Origin: Chlorophyllum brunneum
Taxonomy: Eukaryota > Basidiomycota > Agaricomycetes > Agaricales > Agaricaceae
Assembly: GCA_963576785.1 (NCBI GenBank)
Contig: OY756142.1
Coordinates: 930,001-994,000 of the forward strand
Direction: 5' to 3'
DNA length: 64,000 nucleotides
A program made the translations under genes and the position numbers. The notes under the pieces were generated by a model, which did no database searches, was not told the origin of the DNA, and was given only the letters and a program-made list of their open reading frames with translations. Below are positions 1-10,084 of this stretch, in pieces (the stretch's first letter is position 1; every line of letters begins with the position of its first letter).

Positions 1-754
1 GGGAAGCAGGGTTGGCGACATGGAATGGAACAGGCTTGCGTCTCATTCTGGGCAGAGATGTAGGTGGGTGAGCGGTAAGGATGTTGAGGAAGTTTTGGAA
101 GGGATCGTTGAAAACCACTTCGTCGTACTGCCAAGAGTGAACAGGACCCAGCTTGATTGCGACGTCCAGAGGTGGGATTTCTGGCTCGCCAGCCGCTGCC
201 CATGGGTGCAGTTTAAGATGGTGGTAGAGAGTCATCGCTTTTTCTCCAGATTCGGGTACGAAGGTTATGCGAATTTGGATTTCGAATTCACCCCAGCTAT
301 AGGGTATATGAGTGCCTTGGAGATAGTACAGGACACATACTGACACACCCTGTTTCCGAGACTTCGAATGGCGGTTTGTCGATATCTGTTGTTGTTGTAA
401 AGTGGGCACATCGCATCATGATATTGATTCATGACAGTTCAGGACATACTGCGGGAAGGATTGGGATATGTATCATGCAGCTTGAAAGTGACGCGTTTTA
501 TGAAATGGGAGATATCGTCTGCGCCGCCTACGTTGTCAGAGCCAGGAGCAGAGGCGGCCGAGCGGACGGCTACGGTCCATTTATGTGTGTGGTCGGTATG
601 GGGAAGGGTTTGACGCTCTTTTTCGGAGAGGACAGTTGCAGTGTTGCCGTAGATTATTGGACGATAGATGCTCAGGCCCTGTGTTACTTTGAGAATTACA
701 GTGAGAGCTGAGGAGGGAGATGCGCACTCTGACGCGGACGCGGTCGTTGGACAT
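1..754 (-). CDS. YAF9: YEATS-domain chromatin reader Yaf9 (3' end outside window)
   Basis: Yaf9 is a YEATS subunit shared by the NuA4 acetyltransferase and SWR1 remodeller in the nucleus, where it reads acylated histone lysines. Reading leftward, a short exon encoding MSNDRVRVR is followed by LSIYRPIIYGNTA, the usual YEATS start. Later come HKWTVAVRS, FIKRVTFKLHDTYPNPSR, PPFEVSETGWGEFEIQIRI, FVPESGEKAMTLYHHLKLHPW and YDEVVFNDPFQNFL. These correspond in order to the Yaf9/GAS41 core, including the GWGEF loop of the acyl-lysine pocket. At least two short introns are seen. The C-terminal part, where Yaf9 has a coiled coil, lies beyond base 1, so the gene is cut by the window and not broken. The start is the ATG at 754. 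The gene diverges from the small gene at 865. Confidence 0.93.
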
Positions 755-864
755 TGTGTGCTCGGGAGAGGAGCCTCGGCCGGGCTTTCGGAAGATCAAA
801 CTCCGCAACCACCCGTAAACCAACGCGCTACTTGGCCTCCCCCTCCACACTCTTCGCACAAACA
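755..864. promoter_or_regulatory. Divergent promoter, YAF9 / COX7a-like gene
   Basis: Only 110 bp separate the start codons of the leftward YAF9 and the rightward small membrane-protein gene, so both promoters must share this space or overlap the genes. It is C-rich on the + strand just before the rightward ATG. I see no clear TATA box. Confidence 0.5.
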
Positions 865-1398
865 ATGGGCCTCCTTTCTCCCCTCTATGAGAGTATGTCC
901 GTTCATGCTCTGCTTCCTGACGTCGCTGACACAGTCCAGAACCCAACCGTGTTCTCGAGAGGCAGCACTACTACCAGGTGCGTTTTTCTCCGACATTGCC
1001 CTTGTGTGTGTGGCATTGCTCAATGCCTCCTTCTAATAGAACAACCCCAATCCCCTGATCTTCCGTGGTCCCAGGCAGAGACTCTACATTGGTGAGTCAA
1101 GACTTTGCCAGCCTCGTCCCACGGAGTCTCAATAATATCCAACGCCTCCGACTTGATAGGGACTTACACTGTCCTCTTTGCTGGTGGCATGGCGTTCACT
1201 GCCTTTGCCATTAACCAGCTGCTCAGGGTATGTCTGCCGCAGATTCTTGATCGCCCGCGAATGCTGGTTAAATGTACTTTAGGGAAAACCCTCCGAGTAG
1301 ATTGTTCGTCAGTTATCCATGCATAATTGTTGCCTTTCCTTTTTCAATAGAACATCTACTTGCACACATGGAGCCTGACGCCGTTGCTGGTCAGTTGA
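865..1398 (+). CDS. Small single-span membrane protein, possibly cytochrome c oxidase subunit VIIa-like
   Basis: Four exons join in frame: MGLLSPLYESMSVHALLPDV and onward to STTTR, a tiny exon encoding RQRLYIG, a hydrophobic exon TYTVLFAGGMAFTAFAINQL, and a last exon NIYLHTWSLTPLLVS then stop. Phases agree at all three GT-AG introns, which supports a real gene. The product is about 80 residues with one transmembrane helix preceded by a basic patch (TTTRRQR). The order basic patch, LY, then one helix loosely resembles COX7a/Cox7 of respiratory complex IV, which would place it in the mitochondrial inner membrane. That similarity is weak and recalled from memory. Any other small mitochondrial or ER membrane subunit would fit almost as well. 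Confidence 0.5.
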
Positions 1399-1796
1399 CC
1401 CGTAGTTCTTGCAACTTCTGTGATGATCTTGTGTCGCATCTCCCATTCGGCCAGTTTTCGACAAAAGCTTCGCACCCCCGCCAAATCCAGGTGAAAAATA
1501 GCCTGTTTTTTTCTCAGTGCAGGTGCTCGCAGACGGGCGAATGTTTGGGTGCGCTGAAGTTCGTTTCACGGCGTCATCCCCATGAGGCTTGTCCGTCCAT
1601 TGTCTATATATGTAGTGACCAGTGATCATGAGGTTGAGTGTTGTGGATACGCGGCGCTGTGCAGGCTCGGAGGAGATCAATGATTCTTGTGATATGTTGC
1701 CCTCGACATGCCGTTTTGGGTGCTGAGCCATGCAGCATTGCCTCATGCATGATATCCATTTGTTCAGGCGCTCATCCCTCTTTTACCAGGACCACG

Positions 1797-3745
1797 ATGT
1801 CCACGACCAACATCATGACCCTCGTCGCTGGCAATAGGCCGCAGATCCAGCCCGCCCCCGATGACGAGTGCCCGGGCTACGATGCGGCTGTGAGTCGGAG
1901 GTAGGTGGCCTTGCCAGTCGATCTTCTCACATGCTCACAGCATCTCCCATCTCTCCCTTGCTCTTCTGCGCATCACTAACGCTGTGTCTAATACATCTTC
2001 TTCTTGATCTCATACAGCAACTCCAATGTCACCAGCGCCGGTATGAGTATTGTCTCCGGTAGTCCAAATGTTCAATGGTCAGATACCCACGATTCTGTCG
2101 CCCCTTTAAAGTGAGTACTTCCAGTCCCTCCAGCTTCTCTACCTGCACGATGTCGTCCCGTCCCCTACCCCTCATCGAAATGGTCTCGAGATCTTCGAGT
2201 ATGAACTCGGGGCTCATGTCTGCTTCCAGCGTCTCAAGACAAACCTCCACGAAACCCGATGTCAATTTCAAACGCTACGTCTACACATACAACATGCTGG
2301 CGGCTCAGACGCCCATGCAGTTCTATATCTCGTGCGTCCCACTCCTCCCTCTTGTGAGAAGGTGCTGATTCCATACCACCAGGGTGGAGCCGTACGATGG
2401 AAAGCCGACAGCTGGCCAATACCAGTTTCGACTATCTCTAAGGGTCAACGGGATCGAACGCCCACTGGGAGACCCGATAACTCGGAACATGTCCGTCGAC
2501 CCCCGCAAGCTCGAGTTCGCCGTCTTGTGCGCCCTTCACCGCTTGCTCACATCACATAGGCGCTCATATCGTACTCCATTCCTCACTACAGCGTGTTTCC
2601 GGGCAAGAATGCGAAACAGGTTCTACCGCTCAACAGTCTGTGGTCACTCCGAGTGTGGCTCAGGGTGGATGGCGTGGATCACCAATTGTTTAAGGTGGAT
2701 GAATTGCTAGTGGGGAAGGACCTGGACTTCAATGCGATTGGGGATGCTTCGTTTGCAAGGCAGGCGGGGGTTGGATCAGATTACCAGGTGTACAGGGGCT
2801 ATGTGGGCAAGGCATTAATTACGTTCACCATCAGGTGCGTGATGTTTCACTCACAACTTTTTGACTTTCCGTTTCGTTTTTATTTAACTATTGTGTTCCA
2901 GATGGCGAAGAATCAGGGATCAACTATATAAATATTCACTCGAGTACGAAGGTGGAGGTGTCGGTGATATGTTGTTCAGTGATTTTCGTATGAGGGTTGA
3001 CCACGATCCTCGGTTGGTCACCTTTCTAATCTAGTAAGTCATACACTCCACTTCTACCTTTTGTGATGTATCACCATCATCCCCTGGGTGATGGTTCATC
3101 AAGAACATGCTTTCGCCGTACTAGTACTTATGCGCACGGTCTATTTCCAGTACCATTCCTGTTCAGTCCATGCCAGCCGGCGCAACACATCGAATACGAG
3201 TTTGGCTCAGGACCCTGGTGCCACTGACCACTGATCCTGCCATGTCACACCCTCTTCCCTTCAACGATTCATACACCTATCAACGAATATTCAAAACGGA
3301 CGACTTCAAGGTCGGTGGCAGACTTGAATTCAATGCTCTCGGTAATAAACTTGTCATGGCGTTCCCGCACTGTGGGGGGCCTGAGACGATAAATATGGCG
3401 CGGGCACCCGCCAAGCCGCAGGAAAAGGAAAAGGGAAAAGAGGGAGAGGAAAGGGGACGAGAAAAAACGATGATGACGTCCAGCTCGCAGGCTAACCATG
3501 CATTCAGCGCCCAGGCCCATGGGACCTTACCACCCGGTGCACAGTACCCTGCGCACATGATGAGCCCTCAGGGAACATTCGTAAACCCCGCAATAGGGCA
3601 ATATCATCCGCAGCTCCCAAGTCTCTATCCAAGTTCGCATCCAAATCCGCTGCCAAATCCACTGCAACCTGTCAGGGACGCGCGAGAACGCGCACGGTCA
3701 CCACCCCACGTGAAGAAGTCGAAAACGAGAATTGATATCGTATGA
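1797..3745 (+). CDS. Unrecognised protein with repeated beta-type modules and Pro-rich tail
   Basis: I do not recognise this family. Seven or eight exons join in phase from MSTTNIMTLVAGNRPQIQP. Exon junctions inside YISVEPYDGK, LEFAALISYSIPHYSV and TFTIRWRRIRDQLYKYSLEY restore frame, so the model is internally consistent. The body contains a repeated pattern: QYQFRLSLRVNGIERPLGDP, then SLRVWLRVDGVDHQLFKVDE followed by LLVGKDLDFNAIGD, then HRIRVWLRTLVPL with IFKTDDFKVGGRLEFNALGN. Each copy has an R-V-W-L-R strand and the last two share (V)GxxLxFNAxG. After the repeats come a Lys/Glu-rich stretch, a Pro/His/Ser-rich tail and a basic end (HVKKSKTRIDIV). No signal peptide or membrane helix is seen. 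It may be a nuclear or scaffold protein, but that is a guess. The second intron (about 2111-2229) is the least certain part. Confidence 0.7.
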
Positions 3746-4068
3746 AACCTGGTTGTACCATATGTTTTTTTTTTCCTTTGTTTCCTTCACGCTTTGCCTT
3801 TGTGATGACTCCTCATGTCCCCCTTTAAACCATCGCTATTAGTGGTCCTGATATCTAAACCCACCTTATGTCCCTTTTTTTCCTCATAGTACATGTATCA
3901 TTTCTGGCCACAGGATAATGGGTAGTAGAGTATACTCTCTTTTTAGTACCGTATTGATGACTCTGTAGTTTTAGGATCCTTGGGAGAGGACCTGGTCGTC
4001 ACCTCCTTTGACCGTTGTTGTCACGAAAATACGAAAGATATTGTACATTTTTTATTTATACGCTCTAA
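3746..4068. other. Intergenic stretch, convergent gene ends
   Basis: This AT-rich region has T runs (for example after 3766 and around 3876). It lies between the 3' ends of the repeat protein and the thioredoxin-fold gene. It probably holds both 3' UTRs and poly(A) signals. I see nothing else. Confidence 0.5.
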
Positions 4069-4987
4069 TTAAGCCGTGACTTTTTCTGCGAAAAATTTAC
4101 TCCATTCTTTTTCTGCCCAGCTGCTTGAGACATCCGCCGCGATCAAACCATCCCAGAGGACTGTGGGAGAAACGTGGATGCTATTCTGGCGAGCAAATTT
4201 GACTGGCACGCATGAGCATCATCGGCCAGTAACGAAACAACACATACTGTTATATTTGAGATCGTCGGTGACAGCAACACCACCATTCGGAGAACCTTTG
4301 GGGGTCAGCAGGTCACGGAATTTCTCAACCGCGTCAGGTCGGAGGACATTGGCGGCCAGGTTTGCGAGTTTGTCCCGGATTTGTCGAGGTGTGAGATCGA
4401 GTGTTGGCACGTCGAAATAATCCTCTTGATTATCAAAAAGCTGCGATAGGATAAGTGAGTTAGTATCTCAGCCACCTCTGATACAATCCAACACTTTTAA
4501 TAGCAGCAAGAGTAGTGCATGCCGCATGTCAATCCGACTCGGTGATATATTGACAGTCGAAGGTGTGGAGTGGGTATCAAAGCTATACATACCAGACGGC
4601 TGAAGGTCCAGAACTTTTCGGGCGAGGCGCGTAGGGCCGCGAGACCGGCCTCGTGTGTCAGTGTGGAGGCGGAGTGCCAAGGCTGCACTTGGAGACGGAA
4701 AATAACCTTGACTTTGCCGTCATATTTTCCACCTTGCGAGATGAGTGGTTTGATATAGTTGTCTATCGCCCGAGAAAATTTTGCGCTGTTGGAGACTCGT
4801 CAGATGTGGACGATGTAGCGGTCAAGGGAGTTGTTGACCTGAATGGACAAACATAGTCGACTGGTCGGCTTGATCAGTGAATGATCTGGTGTGATGAACA
4901 GAGAAACTTACGGAAAGCCTCGAGAGTATGTGGCGCATTTGGATTCCCGAGTACGATAAGTGGTTGAAGGGACGGTTGGAGGGCCAT
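4069..4987 (-). CDS. Thioredoxin-fold protein, DsbA-like
   Basis: Leftward exons read MALQPSLQPLIVLGNPNAPH TLEAF, then VDYVCPF, then AKFSRAIDNYIKPLISQGGK YDGKVKVIF, then QVQPWHSASTLTHEAGLAAL RASPEKFW, then LFDNQEDYFDVPTLDLTPRQ, and finally FARQNSIHVSPTVLWDGLIA ending AEKEWSKFFAEKVTA. The layout is the DsbA-like thioredoxin fold found in many fungi: a D-Y-x-C-P-F motif in place of CXXC, a helical insertion, and a cis-Pro loop (HVSPTVLWDG). With one Cys in the active-site position it may act as a peroxiredoxin- or glutathione-type enzyme and not as a dithiol oxidase. It is probably cytosolic, since no signal peptide is visible. It diverges from the TREX-2 gene, with 191 bp between starts. Confidence 0.8.
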
Positions 4988-5178
4988 ACTCGCTGTCGAT
5001 GTATCAGTGACAGGTTCGTTCAATGATTCAATGACGCAGCGGTCATCTTATCTGTCTCTCCACGTGCCGAGGCTCTTGGCAGACAGGGACAAAGGGCGTC
5101 AGCTCCAAATACGTACATCTACAGGACTCTGTAGCCAAGCATTGTCTCTATTCTTCTTGGGGGAAATCATTCGCAAAG

Positions 5179-6895
5179 ATGCCTATGGACTTTTCAACGT
5201 ATCTTGCTCAGATAAATGACGCGATCATTGCAGGGAACGGGAACAACCTTGCATATTTGCTCAGGCCGACTAGTCCGCAAGGAAAGGATCTTGTGAAGGA
5301 GTTTCGAAATCCCACTGTGCGCTTGATATCACTGCCTTCCTACCCTGGCTCGGACTGAGGGCGGTGAAACTGACTAGAAACAATCCCTTCGTCGGTTTGA
5401 GGGCGCCATCATGAGTCCTTGGGACGAAATTGCGATCTCTTATGTTCTGACGTGTACGCACGTGGCCAGGAAGAGGCCAGGAGAGGCATTTAGGGAACAT
5501 TCTCAACTTGTGTCGTATGTCGTTTGCTAGACTCCAGAGGCACCTCCCTATATTCTCGTTGACTAGGTCATTCTTTCGCTTCTTTACCGAGAACAGAGGA
5601 TGGACGCTACCTGCACTGTTCTCTATTTTGAGGGATCTGAGGGACCTGGCTTTCGATGTGGGTCCTTCTTTTCTACTCCATGCACGACTCTTGGATCGCT
5701 CTTTAGGCAGATCTTCATGCAAAATACAGTGGCGAAAAGACTGAGGCGATGGAAGAGGCAGCTCGTATCATTGCCAAAGCGTTTAGTAATTGCATGACAG
5801 ACAGGTGCTCGAGTGATTCCTTTAGATGGGTCTCGGAGCCCTTGATTGATCCCTCTTTTGTTACAGGACTTCACCACCTGACCAGTCGAGGAAATGGGGA
5901 ATTTACTATGTAGTAGGACTAATCCTGAAATGCTATTTCCGAGTGAGTGCTCATGATGGTTGCCTGCCTGATAGTGCTAATTGTGATCAGGTGAAAAGAA
6001 TATCTTTGGCTAAGAACATTCTTCGTGCCCTGCAGGCAAATGACATTCCGCCGTTGTGGGCATACCCCCGCTCCCATCAAGTATGACTTTGTGAAATGTC
6101 TGAACTGTTCAGACGTTGAGTTCAACCATTGCCCAGGTCACATATCGGTATTACATTGGCATGCTAAGTTTTCTCAATGAAGATTTCACCAAGGCAAGGA
6201 AGTGATAGTCATCCATGTGGCTGGATTACTGATCTACTTTTCCAGGCTGAAGAGGAGCTAACCCTTACGTTCTATCACTGCCACGTTGGCGCACACGGCA
6301 ACCAGGAGTAAGGAGATTCGCCCTTAACCCAACCTCAATGCTAATGCATGTTCAGGCGCGCTCTAATGTATCTAATACCTCTGAGGATCATCAAAGGCCA
6401 TCTTCCATCAGACGGGCTGCTAAATCGTTTCCCAGTGCTGAAAGATCTTTACCTTCCCTTCATCTCTGCTATTAGGAAAGGTGACCTCGCTGCATATGAT
6501 CGAGCGCTTGACAATGCAGAACACAAACTTCTTGAGCTTAATCTCTGGCTCACTCTTGAGAAAGCGAGAGAGTTATGTATGCGCAGCCTATTCCGTCGAG
6601 CGTATGTTCCTCCCTGTATAGTCCACCTTTGGTGGTTAACGGTGCAGATATTATTAGATGGATCGCCTCGGACAAAGGGACTCGGATACCAATCTCAATG
6701 TTTTACGTTTCTCTGAAGATTTCGGGGATCGAGACTACACCAGAAGAAGCAGAATGCTTCGTCGCGAATATGATCCATAGGGGATACATTAAAGGATACA
6801 TCAGTCATGAACGACAGATGGTTGTATTATCCCAGACAAGTGCATTCCCTAGAGTCGCTGATCGCCCATCACCCTTTGCATCTATGACTATATGA
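5179..6895 (+). CDS. THP1: PCI-domain protein of TREX-2 (Thp1/PCID2)
   Basis: Thp1/PCID2 pairs with Sac3 and Sem1 in TREX-2, which couples transcription to mRNA export at nuclear pores. Exons in order give MPMDFSTYLAQINDAIIAGN, KQSLRRFEGAIMSPWDEIAI, SFFRFFTENRGWTLPALF, EAARIIAKAFSNCMTDR, SPPDQSRKWGIYYVVGLILK, VKRISLAKNILRALQAND, VTYRYYIGMLSFLNEDF, AEEELTLTFYHCHV, then YLIPLRIIKGHLPSDGLL and YDRALDNAEHKLLELNLWLT. The last exon carries the winged-helix end of the PCI fold (WIASDKGTRIPISMFYVSLK, then MIHRGYIKGYISHERQ). The G-Y-I-S-H motif and the SRKWGxYY motif are typical of PCID2. The last intron uses an acceptor at about 6658, which is the one that keeps frame. The length of about 400 residues is normal. 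Confidence 0.9.
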
Positions 6896-7594
6896 TGGAG
6901 GTTATTGGCATTCCTTTCAATTTAGATGCTTTTATCACTTCGGTGGGCAGCCCAACAGCCGAACATGTGGTTTTAGTGTCCTCATCGCAGCCCGTCCGAT
7001 GCGGCATCGGAGCAAAGATTATTAACAACACTAGCAATTGTCTGAAAATGACATGACATTTCAGTGATTGGGGGCGCTGAATACTTGTAGCCAGCCGCTC
7101 CGGCAGCGCTGTTGTTTCCCTGGTATTCTTTGTGGTCAACCTTTTTGGGGTGCATTGTCCGCCGACTTCACTCTCTTGGCGACATTGCGCTCGGGGGCCT
7201 ATTTTTCTTGTGTCAACCATGGGCACGGAATGCCATCGGCTCTACCCCCGCTCTTGATACCTTCGGCCACTCTGCCTTGCCACTACAGTGAGACTGTAAC
7301 GGTGACTATACTCACAACCAGCTAAACGCACGTTCATAATACCTTGGCGCAGGCGCATTCACGTTATTCATCCACTTACAACCTAGCGATCCTCAAGATA
7401 GTTCGCTTTTCCAATTATAACTTGGTAGTCATCTCGTCATTTATCGGAAAGGTGGTTATGATGCCGAAAAAAGAATATCGTCCATTCACAGCATCAGGTT
7501 GTTATAAAAGCTGGTTTGATACATCGAGCAAGGTCCAGGTTCTACCCACAAACCAGGAAGTTGAAGACAGTACTCATTCTCTAATACTGCCGCT
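6896..7594. other. Intergenic region upstream of the first Cys-rich gene
   Basis: These 699 bases have no convincing gene. Short frames on either strand lack splice-supported continuation. The right end holds the promoter of the secreted Cys-rich gene, with a strong TATA box at 7503-7510. Confidence 0.5.
7503..7510 (+). promoter_or_regulatory. TATA box of granulin-like gene 1
   Basis: TATAAAAG lies 85 bp before the ATG at 7595, a typical distance for a TATA-driven fungal promoter. Strong TATA boxes usually mark regulated and not housekeeping genes, which suits a secreted protein. Confidence 0.55.
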
Positions 7595-8257
7595 ATGCGC
7601 TTCTCTATCTCTCCCCTTGTCGTTATCGGTGCCTACTTACTCAGCTCGGTTTCGGCTAACGCTGAACTGTCCGAGTCCGTTGCGACCGTCCGCAATGGAG
7701 CAGCCGCAAGCCACGAACTAGCAGGACTGCTCACTAAACGTGCGGGCTGTGGCGCCGGTTTCGGCGAGTGTCCCAATGATACAGCACACTGTTGCCCCCT
7801 CGGTGGCGATTGCTGTGGCAATGGTAAGCTTTTTTTCTTGTACTTAGCTGGCCATTTTTGCTGAGTTTTCTGTCTAGGACGATGCTGCGGCGCCGGTTCC
7901 TGGTGTTACACTTCCACCCGTATGTTGATAAATTTGTTTTCGGGACCGTTGTTGTGACTTAATCCTGGCCTTTTCTTTTAGTTTGCTGTGGTAACAACGA
8001 ACTTGGATGCGCCGGCCAGGGGTGTTGCCCGATTGGATCCAATTGTTGTGCAGGTAGGCTGCATAATGTTATATGGGATATACTTCATCGTTAACCACAT
8101 GACATAGATGGAAACTGTTGTTCTCAAGGGTGAGCCTTGACTGTAGTGTAAAGTCACTGAATCGTGACTGATCAATTGCTTTAGGTGGTACTGCTATAGG
8201 AGCCCAGCAAATGGGAACGCCATCCGTTGTTGTCCGGATGGTGAGGTGTGTGCTTGA
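7595..8257 (+). CDS. Secreted granulin-like Cys-rich protein 1
   Basis: A signal peptide (MRFSISPLVVIGAYLLSSVS ANA) precedes a short propeptide ending LLTKRAGC, where KR is a likely Kex2 site. Five small exons then encode almost nothing but Cys modules: CGAGFGECPNDTAHCCPLGG DCCGN, GRCCGAGSWCY, CCGNNELGCAGQGCCPIGSN CC, DGNCCSQG and WYCYRSPANGNAIRCCPDGE VCA then stop. Phases agree at every junction. The repeated C-C-P-x-G-x-x-C-C units match the pattern of animal and plant granulins (stacked beta-hairpins). Function is unknown. It could be a cell-wall protein, a secreted effector-like protein or a metal-binding protein. The mature part is about 100 residues with no anchor. Homologous genes lie at 42.1 and 44.2 kb. 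Confidence 0.82.
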
Positions 8258-8462
8258 AAGGAACCTGGTGATCGTCCTCACGTCCGTCGTTAACGAGTCG
8301 ATCCGTGTATATCCAATATATCCCTGAACGAGTTTCTTTGATAATACATACACTGTATTGCGATGTTTTCTTTTATTTAACAACGGACCATGTTTATGGG
8401 AAGACAGTGTCGTATGAGTGCTCCCAATGGAATTGTAGCAACGCTTATTCGAGGCGTGGGCT

Positions 8463-9688
8463 TTAGAGCCTTGCCAGGAGTCCTGATCTTTCCTCTTTAA
8501 CGTCATTGATGAGGGTTCCAATACCATGGCACAACCAAACTGCCATCTTGTCCCCATCCTGGAGATAAAGAGGGGGGCTCTTGACGAAGCCGACTCCCTT
8601 GGGTGTACCTGTGAGGATGATTGAGCCGGGCTCGAGAGTCGTGCCCTGAGAGAGGAATGAGACGGTTTGGCGGACATTGAAAATCTGTTCGCTGCGCATG
8701 GCGTGAGTTGCGGTAAGCGATCAGTGTAAAGAGCAGCATACGCGGTAGTACCATCCTGAACAACATTCCCGTTCAACGTTAACTTGAGCCGGACATTTTG
8801 CGGATCAGGAATTTGGTTGTTGGAGACAAGGCAAGGACCAAGAGGGTTGGTGTTATCTGGAGGTGCCATTAGTTGTATTAGTCCCATTGACCACTAAATC
8901 TCACATACCAAAGCCTTTAGAAAAACCCCACTGAGACACGGCCATCTGGTGTTTACGGAATGATACATCGTTGGCTCCTGTGTATCCAAGGACGTAGTCT
9001 AGCGCGTCCGCCTCCGAAACATCCTTGGCTACTTTTCCAACGACGATAACAAGTTCGACCTCATAATCTGGCAGGTGTTCTTTGGGTGGTTGAGCAACTT
9101 TAGGAATTGTCACGGTTGCCAGGGGTCCAATAATAGAGGCAAGAGGCTTATAGAACAAGATGGGGAACCTACAAAAATAAATGAGCTGGGGTTCGTAGAG
9201 CAGGGGCCAATACATACGCCGGTTTAGCAAGCTTAGCTTCAGCCTAAATGCCGATACCCTGTCAACTTATTTGCTGAAGAATGCTTCGGACATACTTACA
9301 GCATGGTCAGAGTAATTCAAGCCTAAGCAACGGACGATCTTAATTTCTTCGTTCGAGAGAGGCGCAAGGAGGATGTCAACCGTCAAGACCTGTGTGGTCA
9401 CTTGAGCACTGGGGTCTAACGCAGAGCCAACGATTTCGTAGGCTTTAATTGTCTGCCCTTTGGCCGCGGCAACGCCAACTGTGCGAGTGACTCGTTAGTC
9501 TGCGTGTATCTGGTCAGATTGAAGACTCACCGTCAAGGTTTGGATCGACGGGTTGGCCAATGTGTACCCGTTTCGTCTCGACGGCGACGAACCGTATGAG
9601 TCTCGTCCATTGCTACGAAAAATATACATGAGTACTCCACAACCACTCATCGAGTTACGAAGTGATGCACTGTCTGAATAGGAGCCAT
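8463..9688 (-). CDS. Fumarylacetoacetate hydrolase family protein (FAHD-like)
   Basis: This is a member of the FAH superfamily, metal-dependent hydrolases or decarboxylases of small keto-acids. Leftward exons give RLIRFVAVETKRVHIGQP, IKIVRCLGLNYSDHA, RFPILFYKPLASIIGPL, HLPDYEVELVIVVGKVAKDV, YVLGYTGANDVSFRKHQ, WGFSKGF, PLGPCLVSNNQIPDPQNVRL, and EQIFNVRQTVSFLSQGTTLE PGSIILTGTPKGVGF. The metal ligands of the fold are visible as the E-x-E in YEVELV and the D of ANDVSFR. GTPKGVG is the family signature near the end. The length and single catalytic domain match FAHD1/FAHD2 (acylpyruvase or oxaloacetate-decarboxylase-like), not full-length FAH. The start at 9688 needs a small first intron. No presequence is evident, so it is probably cytosolic. 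Confidence 0.88.
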
Positions 9689-10084
9689 GTTTGCTGGCAA
9701 TTTGTTGAGGTCAGGCTTGAGTGACACGATGCTCAGTGAGGAGGACGTGTAATTGCCTGTGAATTTCAAATACTCTCATCATCACAAGTCCCCATAGACC
9801 TTCCGAACTTATCTCCGCTTTTCCTGATCCTGCGGCATTATGGAGTGAACTCGGGCAGCAACGGCCCGTGGCCATGCTCAACGCACGTGGTGGTGGCCAT
9901 TGTTCACGTGATCTATGGTCACGTTTGTCCGCGTCGTTGTTCGACACCACGTTTTGATCAATCCGAACATTTATATAGACGCCCACAAGTTATTCACTCC
10001 TTCCTTTCTCTGATAGAAGTCCAACATTGAACAAGCGCCCAAATTTGACTCACGACGAAACGAACAAACGAACTTTACGAGCGG
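9689..10084. promoter_or_regulatory. Divergent promoter region, FAH-family / CDC14
   Basis: This 396-bp region separates two head-to-head genes. Two CACGTG palindromes (9884-9889 and 9905-9910) sit 15 bp apart, and TATATAG lies at 9972-9978, about 107 bp before the rightward ATG. CACGTG is the core bound by bHLH factors such as Cbf1/Pho4 types. Their use here is inferred. Confidence 0.5.

Noticed and set aside
20..343. Rightward frame of 107 codons at the left end
   Set aside because: The other strand carries a clear YEATS domain over the same bases.
8069..8887. Leftward 272-codon frame
   Set aside because: It runs through the 3' ends of two better-supported genes and lacks motifs. The true FAH-family exons use another frame.
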